The notes under the pieces: model-generated
Seen by the model: only the letters and a program-made list of their open reading frames with translations
What the model was told of the DNA's origin: nothing
Database searches by the model: none
In this document: one piece after another, positions 8,074 through 17,251 of the stretch
Position numbering within the stretch: the first letter of the stretch is position 1
Layout: every line of letters begins with the position of its first letter
Assembly: GCF_014645655.1 (NCBI RefSeq)
Contig: NZ_BMMD01000006.1
Location: 24,376 to 88,375, forward strand
DNA: 64,000 nucleotides
Reading direction: 5' to 3'
Origin: Agromyces bauzanensis
GTDB taxonomy: Bacteria; Actinomycetota; Actinomycetes; Actinomycetales; Microbacteriaceae
Translations under genes and position numbers: made by a program

Positions 8074-10187
8074 TGCCTACAGACGAGTTCACTGAGCTAC
8101 GAGAAATATCAAATCTGCTCCTGTTGGAGGACACCGAGCGGGTAGCGCGAGACCGTTTCATTCGATTCCTCGACCGGTACTCGGGCGTCGGGCCGCTAAC
8201 CGTAGTGGTGGACTCCCTTGCAATGCGCCTCGGGTTATTTCCGTACGCGTCCGCACCGATCGGGGATGTAAGCGAAGCGGAGGCGTTGTCGCTCGCCTAT
8301 CACTCACCACAGGCCCTCCGCGAACGCGACTTCATTTTTCACGCTGAGCAGCAACGGATCTACGAACGGCTCATGGACGGGGAGAGTGTAGTTCTGTCAG
8401 CACCCACGTCGTTCGGCAAGTCGGCCATCATTGATGCACTCGTGCTCTCCGGCAACTGGCGGAACTTTGTGGTGATAGTACCCACGATCGCCCTAATTGA
8501 CGAGACTCGGCGACGTTTAGTCCAGCTGGATACCGGCTACACCATCGTTTCGCACCCCACTCAGCTGGCCGGACCGCGCAACATTTACGTTCTCACTCAG
8601 GAGCGGTTCCTCGAACTCGACCCGGTGCCCGAAGTTGACTTCTTCATCATCGACGAGTTCTACAAGCTTGGCGACGGCGAGAGCGACGACAAGAGACGGA
8701 CGACGCTAAACATTACATGGCGCATTCTGCGGAACACGGGTGCGCAGTACTACTTGCTGGGCCCGAACATCGACGCCCTCGGGGCGGATACGGGGACCGA
8801 CTTGGCAAAGTCGTTCATCCTGTCAGACTTCAATCCCGTCGTGGTCGATGTCGAGGATCGATCACGCGTCGAAGACCGTCTCACGGACATGCAGTCGTTC
8901 CTGGACCATGAGGCGGACGGCCCTAGCTTGATATTCGTGAGCGCTCCTGGTCGCGCAAGCGAGATTGCATTCGAGCTCGCGACTGGTGCTGCGGACCCGT
9001 TTGTGATCGAACTGGCCGAGTGGATAGGGACACATTACGACCCGGAGTGGTTCGTTGCAAAGGCCCTTAACGGCGGCGTTGGTACTCACACAGGACCGAT
9101 GCCTCGAAGTCTCCAGCGCGCAATGATCCGACTCTTTGCCATGGGAAAGATTGACCGCCTAGTGTGCACGACAACCTTGATCGAGGGGGTGAACACCGTT
9201 GCAAGAAACGTGATCATCTACGACAAGAAGATCGACCGGAAGCCGATCGACTTCTTCACATTCTCCAACATCCGCGGGCGCGCAGGACGAATGCTTAAGC
9301 ACTTCGTGGGCAGGGTGGTCTCATACGCCGACCATCCGGAGCCCGAGATATCCACCGTCGATCTACCGATCGAGTCGCAGTCCTCTGCGGCTTCCCTCGC
9401 GACCTTGATACAGCTCGATCTCGACGAACTGACTGGAGTGTCGCGGGAACGGCTCGACGATGTGCTTACGCAGACCGATCTCTCGCTGAGCACGATTCGG
9501 AAGAACCGAGGTTTAGACCCCGACCTGCAGATCGGTGCCGCGCGCAGGATGCGAGCGGCTAGCCCGGGAGAGTTTGACGAGCTTTCCTGGAGAGGTATCC
9601 CGACTGGCGACGAGTTCGCCGCGGTCATCAAACTTGGGTACGACGAGTTGATTCGAGGGCGCGACAGAAGCGGGGACAATCCACTGTCTATACTCGCCAA
9701 GTTACGTGCCGCCAGGTTGGCGGAGGGAAGCATTCCGTCGCTGGTAGGCGCAGCACTGCCCCATAAGCGACTCAACCAATCTCGTAGCGACGTCGTAGAC
9801 GATGTCCTGAGTTTCCAGAGAAATTGGATGGGATTCAAAATCCCCTCGATTCTGCGCGCTGCCAACTCAATCCAGACGGAAGTCGCGCGTGATCGAAACG
9901 GGCAGTCAGCCAACTATGAGTTCGTCATTCGCCAGATTGAGTCGCTCTATTTGCCCCCGTTCATTGCCGAGCTCGAAGACTATGGCCTCCCGATTCCAGT
10001 GGGCGTGAAATTGGCGAATCTTGGGCTTCGAGGCGAAGGCATCGAGGACATCGTTGCGACTCTGGTCGCAATGGCGAAAAGTCAACGCGTACTTGCCGCT
10101 CTGACGCGGGTCGAACGCTGGTTCGTGTCTGACGTGGCGTCGGGACTCACCCGGGAGATGCCGTTGGCTATCTCGCCTCACCGGTGA
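8073..10187 (+). CDS. hamB: HamB, Hachiman superfamily 2 helicase
   Basis: This 704-residue SF2 helicase has Walker A APTSFGKS at residues 110-117, Walker B DEFY at 194-197, a motif V region CTTTLIEGVN at about 365-374 and motif VI IRGRAGRM at 400-407, the Ski2-like signature typical of HamB. It starts on the last base of hamA's stop codon (TGATG), so stoichiometric translation is expected. The partner nuclease HamA is directly upstream, completing the two-gene system. A degenerate transposase lies within three bases of the stop, so the C-terminal tail may have been trimmed by an insertion; all helicase motifs remain. Confidence 0.9.
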   Translation: MPTDEFTELREISNLLLLEDTERVARDRFIRFLDRYSGVGPLTVVVDSLAMRLGLFPYASAPIGDVSEAEALSLAYHSPQALRERDFIFHAEQQRIYERLMDGESVVLSAPTSFGKSAIIDALVLSGNWRNFVVIVPTIALIDETRRRLVQLDTGYTIVSHPTQLAGPRNIYVLTQERFLELDPVPEVDFFIIDEFYKLGDGESDDKRRTTLNITWRILRNTGAQYYLLGPNIDALGADTGTDLAKSFILSDFNPVVVDVEDRSRVEDRLTDMQSFLDHEADGPSLIFVSAPGRASEIAFELATGAADPFVIELAEWIGTHYDPEWFVAKALNGGVGTHTGPMPRSLQRAMIRLFAMGKIDRLVCTTTLIEGVNTVARNVIIYDKKIDRKPIDFFTFSNIRGRAGRMLKHFVGRVVSYADHPEPEISTVDLPIESQSSAASLATLIQLDLDELTGVSRERLDDVLTQTDLSLSTIRKNRGLDPDLQIGAARRMRAASPGEFDELSWRGIPTGDEFAAVIKLGYDELIRGRDRSGDNPLSILAKLRAARLAEGSIPSLVGAALPHKRLNQSRSDVVDDVLSFQRNWMGFKIPSILRAANSIQTEVARDRNGQSANYEFVIRQIESLYLPPFIAELEDYGLPIPVGVKLANLGLRGEGIEDIVATLVAMAKSQRVLAALTRVERWFVSDVASGLTREMPLAISPHR

Positions 10188-10189
10188 CT

Positions 10190-10745
10190 ATGCCTTGTTG
10201 CCAAACCCGCTTTGCACCCAGTGGAGCGTCGCGGCGAGCAGAGCGCGGAGATTTGATCGGTTCATTCCGGGATCGTCGCAGCGATGCCTCGCTCGCGCAG
10301 CCAGACCCGGTTTGCTTTGGACGGGTGGCCCTTGTCGGCCATCACTCGATCCGGTCGGGTGCGGGGTCTGCCGGCTTTGCCGGGTACGCGGATCTGTTCG
10401 AAAGCGTCGGCGAGCATGCTCGTGTCGGCGGTCTGGCCATGTGTGAGGATGAACGCCACCGCGCGACCCTTTCCATCGCAGACCAGATGGTTCTTCGTCG
10501 TCAGCCCGCCGCGGGAGCGGCCGATCGCGTGATCGCGAGGCTCCACGCCGAACTTTCTTGTAGTTCCGCTCAGCCCCCTGTGGTGCGCGGAAGGGTCCGC
10601 ACCGTGCTGGTGGACGGGCACGATCGTCAAGTCGATCGAAGCCACCCAGTCCAAGTCGCCATTCGCCAGTACGAGCGACTACACGTGCTCGAGGAGCTTC
10701 GCCCACTGCGCGTGCGCGACGTCTCGCCGAGATGGCGGCGGCCGT
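10190..10745 (-). pseudogene. IS5-type transposase remnant
   Basis: Read on the minus strand, one frame gives WAKLLEHV, a TAG stop at 10679-10681, and then SLVLANGDLDWVASIDLTIV, VHQHGAD, AIGRSRGGLTTKNHLVCDG, RPRTRPDRVMADKGH and GIAATIPE. This is the catalytic core of an IS5-family DDE transposase (the SID, the DKG and the later segment). A second in-frame TGA follows IPE before TDQI, where the family normally continues. The N-terminus and the ends are missing and I find no clear terminal inverted repeats. It separates hamB from the DUF3223 gene and marks an old insertion. Confidence 0.75.
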
Positions 10746-10799
10746 AGCGATTGTAGGTTTGTTGGCGCTAGCTTTGGGTCACACCCGGAGGGGACATCA

Positions 10800-11513
10800 G
10801 TGGCTGCGAAACCTGTTGTGACGACCGCCGTTAGCTGGCCGACCAGAGCCGATGCTTTGGCGGAATGTAACGACATATTGAGGGGAGGCGGCTACCAACT
10901 CAGGGCGCCCATTACCGACCGACGTCATATTGAGGTTCTGACGGCGATACTCGAGATTCATCCGCACTCCGCCGCTAAGGCGGGGCAGGGCGTCGACTAC
11001 TTCTTCATTGACAAAGTCGCCCACGCACCCGGTGTGCAGGTGGCAGATGACGATATTGGCTTCTGGATCATGCAGAAGGACGGCACGGCGATCGACATCA
11101 GTTATGTCGAAGCAATATCCCCGAGCGATCACCGAAAGCAGGTCACCTCCGCGCTGAGGGCGGCCGTAGACGATGAACGTCTCGCCTACCGTGACGCAAG
11201 ATTCGCTGACGGGACGCCCGTCGCGAGCGACATCTCGGGGAACCTTTTCGCTCGACGCGCCGACGCGACTGTTATCTATCAAGTCCCTTCCTTCTCGCAA
11301 CTCGCCTTCCGGTTTGCGGAGTCAGAGGGAGGCTGGGGGGCGATCGACGTAAGCCAGGGCGGAGGGTCGGCATTCATCGGAGACGTGCTCGTCGACCCCG
11401 GCGTGGCTGCTCGCTGGGTGGCGTTCTGGAGAAGGCACGCCGTGCTCGCGCTAGCTTCGAAGAGCGAGGGCGCAAGAAGGGCGAAGGTCGATGAAACGGG
11501 TTGGCGACCATGA
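10800..11513 (+). CDS. DUF3223-domain protein
   Basis: This 237-residue protein has a central segment resembling DUF3223: ILEIHPHSAAKAGQGVDYFF, then DIGFWIMQKDGTAIDISYVEAIS. The family pattern is a helix ending HP..eKig.Gi.hF, followed by cF.i.R.DGt..DFSy. Function of the family is not established. The GTG start at 10800 has GGAGGGG about seven bases upstream. The gene follows the transposase remnant and precedes a DUF3644 gene, both in the same direction, so it may form a small operon with it. Confidence 0.6.
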   Translation: MAAKPVVTTAVSWPTRADALAECNDILRGGGYQLRAPITDRRHIEVLTAILEIHPHSAAKAGQGVDYFFIDKVAHAPGVQVADDDIGFWIMQKDGTAIDISYVEAISPSDHRKQVTSALRAAVDDERLAYRDARFADGTPVASDISGNLFARRADATVIYQVPSFSQLAFRFAESEGGWGAIDVSQGGGSAFIGDVLVDPGVAARWVAFWRRHAVLALASKSEGARRAKVDETGWRP

Positions 11514-11549
11514 TCTCCCCACGCTTGCCCCTGGCAGAGTAGGTTCGCC

Positions 11550-12617
11550 GTGGGACGGCCGCCCAGCTGGCGACGGGTAGTTCTTGCCTCGCAGGGTGAG
11601 GCGGCGGTCGCAGTTCGCCTGTACAACGAACCGACATTTCCGCGCGCGCTCGAGGCGTTCGTTGTGCACATGCACTTAGCGTGGCTCTACCTTCTGCAGG
11701 CAGAGTTCGTTCGAGACAAGGTCGATTTTCGGTTTCCGGACCCGCATCACAAAGGCTGGTTCGAAAAGGTCGACGGCGAACACAAGACCTGGGACCTGTC
11801 GAAATCGGTTCGACAACGATGGCCGGACGGTGGTGCAGTGCGGACGAATCTTGAGTTCTTCATCCAGTTGAGAAACAGAGTCGAGCATCGCCACGCGGGC
11901 GCCGACGAGTCAATGTTCGAGGCAGTAGCCGGCAAGTCGCATGCGTTCCTCCTGAACTACGAAGAGGAGCTCACTCAGCAGTTCGGCAACGAGTTCTCAA
12001 TGGCAAAGGTTCTTCGCTTTCCAGTCTTTATCGGCACGTTCACCGAACCGGCCGAGGAAGCACTCACTCGGTTGCAGAAGACCCTGCCAGCCGATCTACA
12101 TCGATTCCTTGCCGAATTTGATGCTGGGCTGAGCGACGACATCCGCCGCGACAGTCACTACAATCTGCGCCTCCGGGTGTTGCTCGAGGCGAGCGCGAGC
12201 AAAGCAGACATGGCGATTCAGTTCGATCGATATGAGGACTTGACGGACGACCAGCGAGCGACGATTGATCAACTTGGACAGTCGGGGCGGGTAATCGTTC
12301 GGCAACAAGATCGGCCGGTCTCCAACCAGAATCTTCACAAGCCCTCAAGCGTGATAGCCGAAGTTGCCGATCAGATTCCCTTCGTCTTCAATTCCTACGA
12401 CTTCAGCCAGGCCTGGAAGAAGGGAAAGGTGCGGCCCGAGTCTGGCGCGACAAATCCAAAGCGGACAAAGGCGGACTTTTGCGTCTATGACACGCTGCAC
12501 CGCGATTATGGTTACACCGACGCGTACGTGGCCTACTTGGTCCGAAAGTGTTCAACCGCCGAGGGGTTTCGAGCCGTCGTGGGCCGTGAGCCTCGCCCGA
12601 GAGTGCAGACGGAATAG
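11550..12617 (+). CDS. DUF3644-domain protein
   Basis: This 355-residue protein opens with the DUF3644-like signature EAAVAVRLYNEPTFPRALEA and VVHMHLAWLYLLQAEF, followed by LEFFIQLRNRVEHRH, the R-N-x(2)-EHRH element seen in several HEPN-like helical families. The C-terminal part (YDTLHRDYGYTDAYVAYLV) is the conserved tail of the family. DUF3644 proteins are often near defence genes but their activity is unknown. The GTG start at 11550 has a weak ribosome site. It lies 36 bases after the DUF3223 gene and ends before the relaxase region. Confidence 0.65.
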   Translation: MGRPPSWRRVVLASQGEAAVAVRLYNEPTFPRALEAFVVHMHLAWLYLLQAEFVRDKVDFRFPDPHHKGWFEKVDGEHKTWDLSKSVRQRWPDGGAVRTNLEFFIQLRNRVEHRHAGADESMFEAVAGKSHAFLLNYEEELTQQFGNEFSMAKVLRFPVFIGTFTEPAEEALTRLQKTLPADLHRFLAEFDAGLSDDIRRDSHYNLRLRVLLEASASKADMAIQFDRYEDLTDDQRATIDQLGQSGRVIVRQQDRPVSNQNLHKPSSVIAEVADQIPFVFNSYDFSQAWKKGKVRPESGATNPKRTKADFCVYDTLHRDYGYTDAYVAYLVRKCSTAEGFRAVVGREPRPRVQTE

Positions 12618-12943
12618 CCGCGAATCGCAACGGCGATGAGATCAAGCGACGTCCGGCTCCTTCGAAGCGGCCCGCAAGCCGGTCCATCAAAGAGGCACGT
12701 CGATCAGCGGTCATTGCCCACCCGAGTTCACCGCGGATCGGACGGGTGAATTCCCGCAAGACCCGCGCGATGACAAGTCCTGCCGCGGTTGCCTCGAACG
12801 CGGCAGTCCGAACCATGCTGATCGGCGTTCGGCGCGCCGTTACGGACGAGTGAGTTCCGACCGGTGTGACCCCGCCTATTGCCCCACGCCTCTTGCAGAT
12901 CGAGGGCGCACCTTCTCCGCGACGACGACGGAGGTAGGACGCG
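12618..12943. other. non-coding region upstream of the relaxase; possible oriT
   Basis: No plus-strand gene is apparent. An inverted repeat CGAACGC (12795-12801) / GCGTTCG (12825-12831) with a 23-base spacer lies about 110 bases before the relaxase start. MobF relaxases often nick near such structures next to their own gene, so this is a reasonable oriT location, but no nic consensus is provable here. A minus-strand open frame (start 12816, MVRTAAFEATAAGLVIARVL onward) has fair codon usage but runs antisense into the DUF3644 gene, so I do not call it. Confidence 0.3.
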
Positions 12944-15900
12944 GTGACGGTGTCGATGCGAGTCATGAGTGCCGGTGACGGATTCCGGTACCTCCTGCGC
13001 ACTGTCGCGGCCGGCGACGGTGAACGATCGCTCGCGACGCCTCTCACGCGGTACTACGAGGCGAAGGGCACGCCGCCTGGACGCTGGATGGGCAGCGGTG
13101 TCCGCGGACTCGGCGCCGGGCAGCTCGCCTCTGGAGATGAAGTCACCGAGGAACAACTTCAACTGCTGATAGGGCTCGGGCGCGATCCTGTCACCGGCGA
13201 CCCGCTTGGCCGATCCTTCCCGCAGTACGAGGGAGGCAGGCGCGCCGTGGCCGGTTTCGACTTCACCTTCTCGGTGCCGAAGTCGGCGAGCGTGCTCTGG
13301 GGCGTGGCAGATGCCGCGACGCAGGAGATCATCGTGCGCGCACACCACGACGCGGTCGCGCAGGTGGTCGCGTTCATGGAACGTGAGGTTGCAGCCACCC
13401 GCACCGGAGTCGCGGCTGGCGATGGCGCCGTCGCACAGGTCGATATCGCTGGTTTGATCGCGACTGCGTTCGATCATTTCGACAGTCGCGCGGGCGATCC
13501 GCACCTGCACACGCATGTCGTGGTGAGCAACAAGGTGCAGACGGTGCTCGATGGCAAGTGGCGATCCCTCGACGGCCGCCCTCTGCACGGCGCGGTCGTG
13601 GCGCTGTCTGAGTTGCACGAGGCGCTCTTCATGGATGCGCTCACTCGTGCGCTCGGCGTCGATTGGGAGCAGCGCGAGCGCGGCGGCGATCGCAATCCGG
13701 CCTGGGCGATCACCGCGGTACCCGAGGCGCTGGTCGCGGAGTTCTCGACGCGCTCGCGCCACATTGACACCGTCACCGATCGCCTCATCGCCGCGTACGT
13801 GGAGGCGCGCGGCCATCGCCCGAGTCGGGCGACGATCATGAAGCTCCGCGCGCAGGCGACGTTGTCGACGCGTCCCGAAAAACAAGTGCGCTCGCTCGCC
13901 GAGCTCACGCGCGGGTGGCGGCAGCGTGCAACGCGGGTGATCGGGCAGGATGCAACGGAATGGGCGCGCATTGCATCCGCGGATGTTTCGCCGTCGGTGT
14001 TGCACGCAGAAGACATGCCGCTCGAAGTCATTGCAAACCTCTGCGCCCAGGTGTTGCAAGCCGTGAGCGAGAAGCGTGCAACCTGGCGGCACTGGAACCT
14101 CACCGCCGAGGCCGCAAGGCAGACAATGCAATTCCGCTTTGCAACGGCGTCCGATCGTGAGGCCATCATCGGACTCGTCGTTAACGCGGCCGAGCGTGCG
14201 TCATTGCGCATCACCCCGCCCGAGCTCGCGTCCAGCCCGGCCGTGTTGCAGCGCGAAGATGGCACGTCAGTCTTCCGCCCGAAGCACTCCATCGTCTACA
14301 CCACCGAGGCACTGATTGACGCTGAGGCGCGGCTTCGCGAGCGGGCGACGGATGCCTCGGGGTCGACGATGGGTATCACCACGTTGCACGAGGTCGCCCG
14401 CCGACGCCTGCCGGGCGGCGGTTCCCTCGGTGATGATCAGTCGGCCGCGTTGCAAGCGATCGTCGGGTCGGGCCGAATCGTCGACGTGCTCGTCGGCCCT
14501 GCCGGCGCTGGCAAGAGCACGGTCATGGGCGCGCTCCGGCGCGCCTGGGAGACCGAGCACGGCCGCGGCTCCGTCATCGGCCTCGCCCCGTCGTCCGCAG
14601 CCGCACACGTCCTCGCCGAAGACCTCGGCATCGCGACCGAGAACCTCGCGAAGTGGTGGACGAACCACCTCGCTCATGGCGACGCGTTCCGCGCAGGCCA
14701 GTTGGTGATCGTCGATGAAGCATCCTTGGCCGGAACGCTCGCCCTCGAGCGGGTGAGCGCGCTCGCCGCGGCGGCAGGTGCGAAGGTGCTGCTCGTCGGC
14801 GACTACGCCCAACTGCAATCCGTGGATGCGGGCGGCGCGTTCGCGATGCTGGTGCACGACCGGCGCGATGCGCCTGAACTCGTCGACGTGCACCGATTCG
14901 TGCACGACTGGGAGAAGGCGGCATCCCTCGGCCTGCGCCGTGGCGACGAGGCATCCATCGATCGTTATCTCGCGCACGACCGCGTGCGGGATGGCGACAC
15001 CGAGGAGATGGCGGATGCCGCTTACCTCGCGTGGCGGGCCGACGCCCGCGCGGGCCGGGTGAGCGTGCTGATCAGCGATTCGAACGGGGCCGTTGCAGCC
15101 CTGAATGAGCGGGCGCGTACAGACTCGATTCTCGACGGGCGGGTGGATGCCCTGCACGAGGTCAGCCTGCATGACGGCACCCGCGCCGCGGTCGGAGACA
15201 TGATCATCACCCGCCACAATGACCGGCGTCTTCGGACCGGTCGGGCATGGGTTCGCAACGGCGACCGATGGACGGTCCTCGCCGTGCACCGGAACGGCGC
15301 GCTCGAGGTGCGGCGGCTGGGGCGCCGGTGGGGGAGCAGCACGCTGTTGCCCGCCGGGTACGTCGCCGATCACGTCGAGCTTGGTTACGCCGTGACCGCT
15401 CATCGCGCTCAGGGCCTGACGACAGATACTGCGCACGTCGTCGTCGCCCGCGGCATGACGCGCGAGAACCTCTACGTCGCCATGACCCGCGGACGCGAAG
15501 CGAACACCGCGTACGTCGCACTCGACCGCCCAGATGTCGCACACACAGGCTTGCGGCCCCGTGATGACGTCGACGCGAGTGCCCAGTCGGTGCTCGTCGG
15601 CGTGCTTCACCATGTCGGTGCGGAACTTTCAGCGCACGAGATGGTCACTGCTGAGCAGGAGACCTGGGGATCGATCGCGCAGCTCGCCGCTGAGTACGAG
15701 ACCATCGCTGCCGCCGCACAGCAGGAGCGCTGGGTTGCGCTCGTGCGAGGCAGCGGGCTCACTGGCGAGCAGGCGGATGCAGTGGTCGGCTCGGAGGCGT
15801 TCGGGCCGCTCGGGGCGGAGCTCCGTCGGGCGGAGGCGCACCGGGCGGATGTCGAACGGCTGCTGATCCGGGTGGTCGGGCAGCGCGGTTTCGAGGATGC

Positions 15901-16402
15901 CGCGGACATCGCCGCAGTCCTCCGGACGCGGGTTGCGCGAGCGATGGTGCAGGATGCCGCGGCCGGACGCAGTGGGCACATGCCACGTCTCGTCGCTGGG
16001 CTGTTGCCGATCGCTGGCGGACCGATGGATGCCGCATCGAGGCGTGCACTGCGCGAGCGAGCCGACCTCATCGAGGCGCGAGCCATAGCGTTGGCTGAGC
16101 AGGCCATCGGGTCGGGGGAGTCGTGGATGCGTGCACTCGGGGCGCCACCCATCGGATCCGACGGGAAGTCGTGGCGTCGACACGCGGCCACCGTCGCCGC
16201 GTACCGTGACCGCTACGGGATCGTCGGCGGCCGCCCGCTCGGCGTCGGGCAACCGGCATCCGATGCCCAGAAGGCGGATGCTACGCGAGCCCGCGCAGCC
16301 GTCGAGGCCGCCCGCCGGATCGCGGATCGTGAGAACGACCCGACCCGCGGTCATGTGCCGATCGTCAACGCGGGTCTTTCGGGTGTCGGTCTTCGGGTCT
16401 AA
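12944..16402 (+). CDS. MobF relaxase with C-terminal RecD-like helicase (TrwC/TraA type)
   Basis: This 1152-residue protein has an N-terminal relaxase with tandem tyrosines at Tyr37-Tyr38 (LTRYYEAKG), the fold signature FTFSVPKSASVLW, and the metal-binding three-histidine motif DPHLHTH with His187, His189 and His191. The helicase half has Walker A VGPAGAGKST at about residue 517 and Walker B IVDEASL at about 590, with a late motif GYAVTAHRAQGLT. It nicks oriT and unwinds the transferred strand during conjugation. GTG start 12944 follows GGAGGTAGG. This is the main transfer gene visible in the element. Confidence 0.92.
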   Translation: MTVSMRVMSAGDGFRYLLRTVAAGDGERSLATPLTRYYEAKGTPPGRWMGSGVRGLGAGQLASGDEVTEEQLQLLIGLGRDPVTGDPLGRSFPQYEGGRRAVAGFDFTFSVPKSASVLWGVADAATQEIIVRAHHDAVAQVVAFMEREVAATRTGVAAGDGAVAQVDIAGLIATAFDHFDSRAGDPHLHTHVVVSNKVQTVLDGKWRSLDGRPLHGAVVALSELHEALFMDALTRALGVDWEQRERGGDRNPAWAITAVPEALVAEFSTRSRHIDTVTDRLIAAYVEARGHRPSRATIMKLRAQATLSTRPEKQVRSLAELTRGWRQRATRVIGQDATEWARIASADVSPSVLHAEDMPLEVIANLCAQVLQAVSEKRATWRHWNLTAEAARQTMQFRFATASDREAIIGLVVNAAERASLRITPPELASSPAVLQREDGTSVFRPKHSIVYTTEALIDAEARLRERATDASGSTMGITTLHEVARRRLPGGGSLGDDQSAALQAIVGSGRIVDVLVGPAGAGKSTVMGALRRAWETEHGRGSVIGLAPSSAAAHVLAEDLGIATENLAKWWTNHLAHGDAFRAGQLVIVDEASLAGTLALERVSALAAAAGAKVLLVGDYAQLQSVDAGGAFAMLVHDRRDAPELVDVHRFVHDWEKAASLGLRRGDEASIDRYLAHDRVRDGDTEEMADAAYLAWRADARAGRVSVLISDSNGAVAALNERARTDSILDGRVDALHEVSLHDGTRAAVGDMIITRHNDRRLRTGRAWVRNGDRWTVLAVHRNGALEVRRLGRRWGSSTLLPAGYVADHVELGYAVTAHRAQGLTTDTAHVVVARGMTRENLYVAMTRGREANTAYVALDRPDVAHTGLRPRDDVDASAQSVLVGVLHHVGAELSAHEMVTAEQETWGSIAQLAAEYETIAAAAQQERWVALVRGSGLTGEQADAVVGSEAFGPLGAELRRAEAHRADVERLLIRVVGQRGFEDAADIAAVLRTRVARAMVQDAAAGRSGHMPRLVAGLLPIAGGPMDAASRRALRERADLIEARAIALAEQAIGSGESWMRALGAPPIGSDGKSWRRHAATVAAYRDRYGIVGGRPLGVGQPASDAQKADATRARAAVEAARRIADRENDPTRGHVPIVNAGLSGVGLRV

Positions 16403-16513
16403 AGTGCGGGTTAGGCAGCATTCAATGTGTTCGCCATCGTTCGATGCGATGGCACGACGACTGACAGGCCGTCTCTCCAGGTTCTCGCTGCTGACCGATC
16501 GGAGAGCAGCCGC

Positions 16514-16891
16514 ATGTTCGCACTCGTTTGGGCCATGAGCGTCCGCACTGGAGTCTTCCTTCGCCGCTTCATGCCGACCAGCGTCTTGCTGGACGTCATC
16601 CACACGCGGCGGGGCTTGAAGTGGGGGGTGCCGGCGATGCTGCTCGCGATCCCGTACCTGATCGCCGCCGTCGCCTTTGCTGAAATGACGGATTACGGCG
16701 GCTGGTTCAGCGTGCTCGCGCTGCTGTGTGTCTGGAACGCGTTCAAGTTCCTTATCGCCGGCCCCGCGACCCTCGCGCGTTTGATTCGTGTGCGCGCACG
16801 AGAGGCTCGCGCTCGTCGGATTCTCGCGATGGTCGAGCTTGAGGCTGAGCAGGAGCGGGCCCAAGTCGCGGAGCCGACGCTTCGAAACTGA
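16514..16891 (+). CDS. small two-helix membrane protein found beside relaxases
   Basis: This 125-residue protein has a basic N-terminus (RTGVFLRRFMPTSVLLDVI, then HTRRGLKWG) and two hydrophobic segments (VPAMLLAIPYLIAAVAFA and WFSVLALLCVWNAFKFLIAG), followed by an arginine-rich tail. Similar proteins next to actinobacterial relaxase genes are sometimes labelled sulfate permease, which the size does not support. ATG 16514 is favoured because GGAGAG lies eight bases upstream. It probably assists transfer or mobile-element maintenance, but this is inference from position. Confidence 0.6.
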   Translation: MFALVWAMSVRTGVFLRRFMPTSVLLDVIHTRRGLKWGVPAMLLAIPYLIAAVAFAEMTDYGGWFSVLALLCVWNAFKFLIAGPATLARLIRVRAREARARRILAMVELEAEQERAQVAEPTLRN

Positions 16892-16979
16892 AGGGCGGTC
16901 GCTCGGCACGGCGCCCTCGGCGCACCTCTCGTTCACGGCAGGCTGGTGGCATACGAGCACGCCGACAGGGGAGGCCGAC

Positions 16980-17246
16980 ATGACGATCTCGCAGGAGCAG
17001 TTCGACGACCTACTCGGACGCACTGCGCTGGCCGCGCTGTTCTACTACCCCGAGGTCACGGTCGAGAACGGCGAGTACCGCATCCAGGATGATGTCGCGT
17101 ACTGCCTACAGGCTGTCGAGGGACTGCCCGCCGACGATATCGAGCGTCTGGGTCAAGCGGTCGCGCGAGCGATCGCCGACCCGACCGCGTACCGGTCCGA
17201 GCTGCTCGCGCTCGTCGTCGAACTGGCGCCGCCACTGAGCGAGTAG
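16980..17246 (+). CDS. small acidic hypothetical protein
   Basis: This 88-residue protein starts at ATG 16980 with GGGGAGG upstream. It is acidic and predicted helical (MTISQEQFDDLLGRTALAAL at the start, LAPPLSE at the end). I do not recognise it. It sits five bases before the next gene and is probably co-transcribed with it and with the membrane protein upstream, forming a small accessory block after the relaxase. Confidence 0.6.
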   Translation: MTISQEQFDDLLGRTALAALFYYPEVTVENGEYRIQDDVAYCLQAVEGLPADDIERLGQAVARAIADPTAYRSELLALVVELAPPLSE

Positions 17247-17251
17247 CGAGC

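Noticed and set aside
12403..13047. Minus-strand frame antisense to the DUF3644 3' end and the relaxase start
   Set aside because: Only the middle part has fair codon bias; both ends are antisense to well-supported genes.
12728..14131. Long minus-strand frame opposite the relaxase
   Set aside because: It has composition typical of the antisense of a GC-rich gene, with no recognisable motif; the relaxase on the plus strand is certain.
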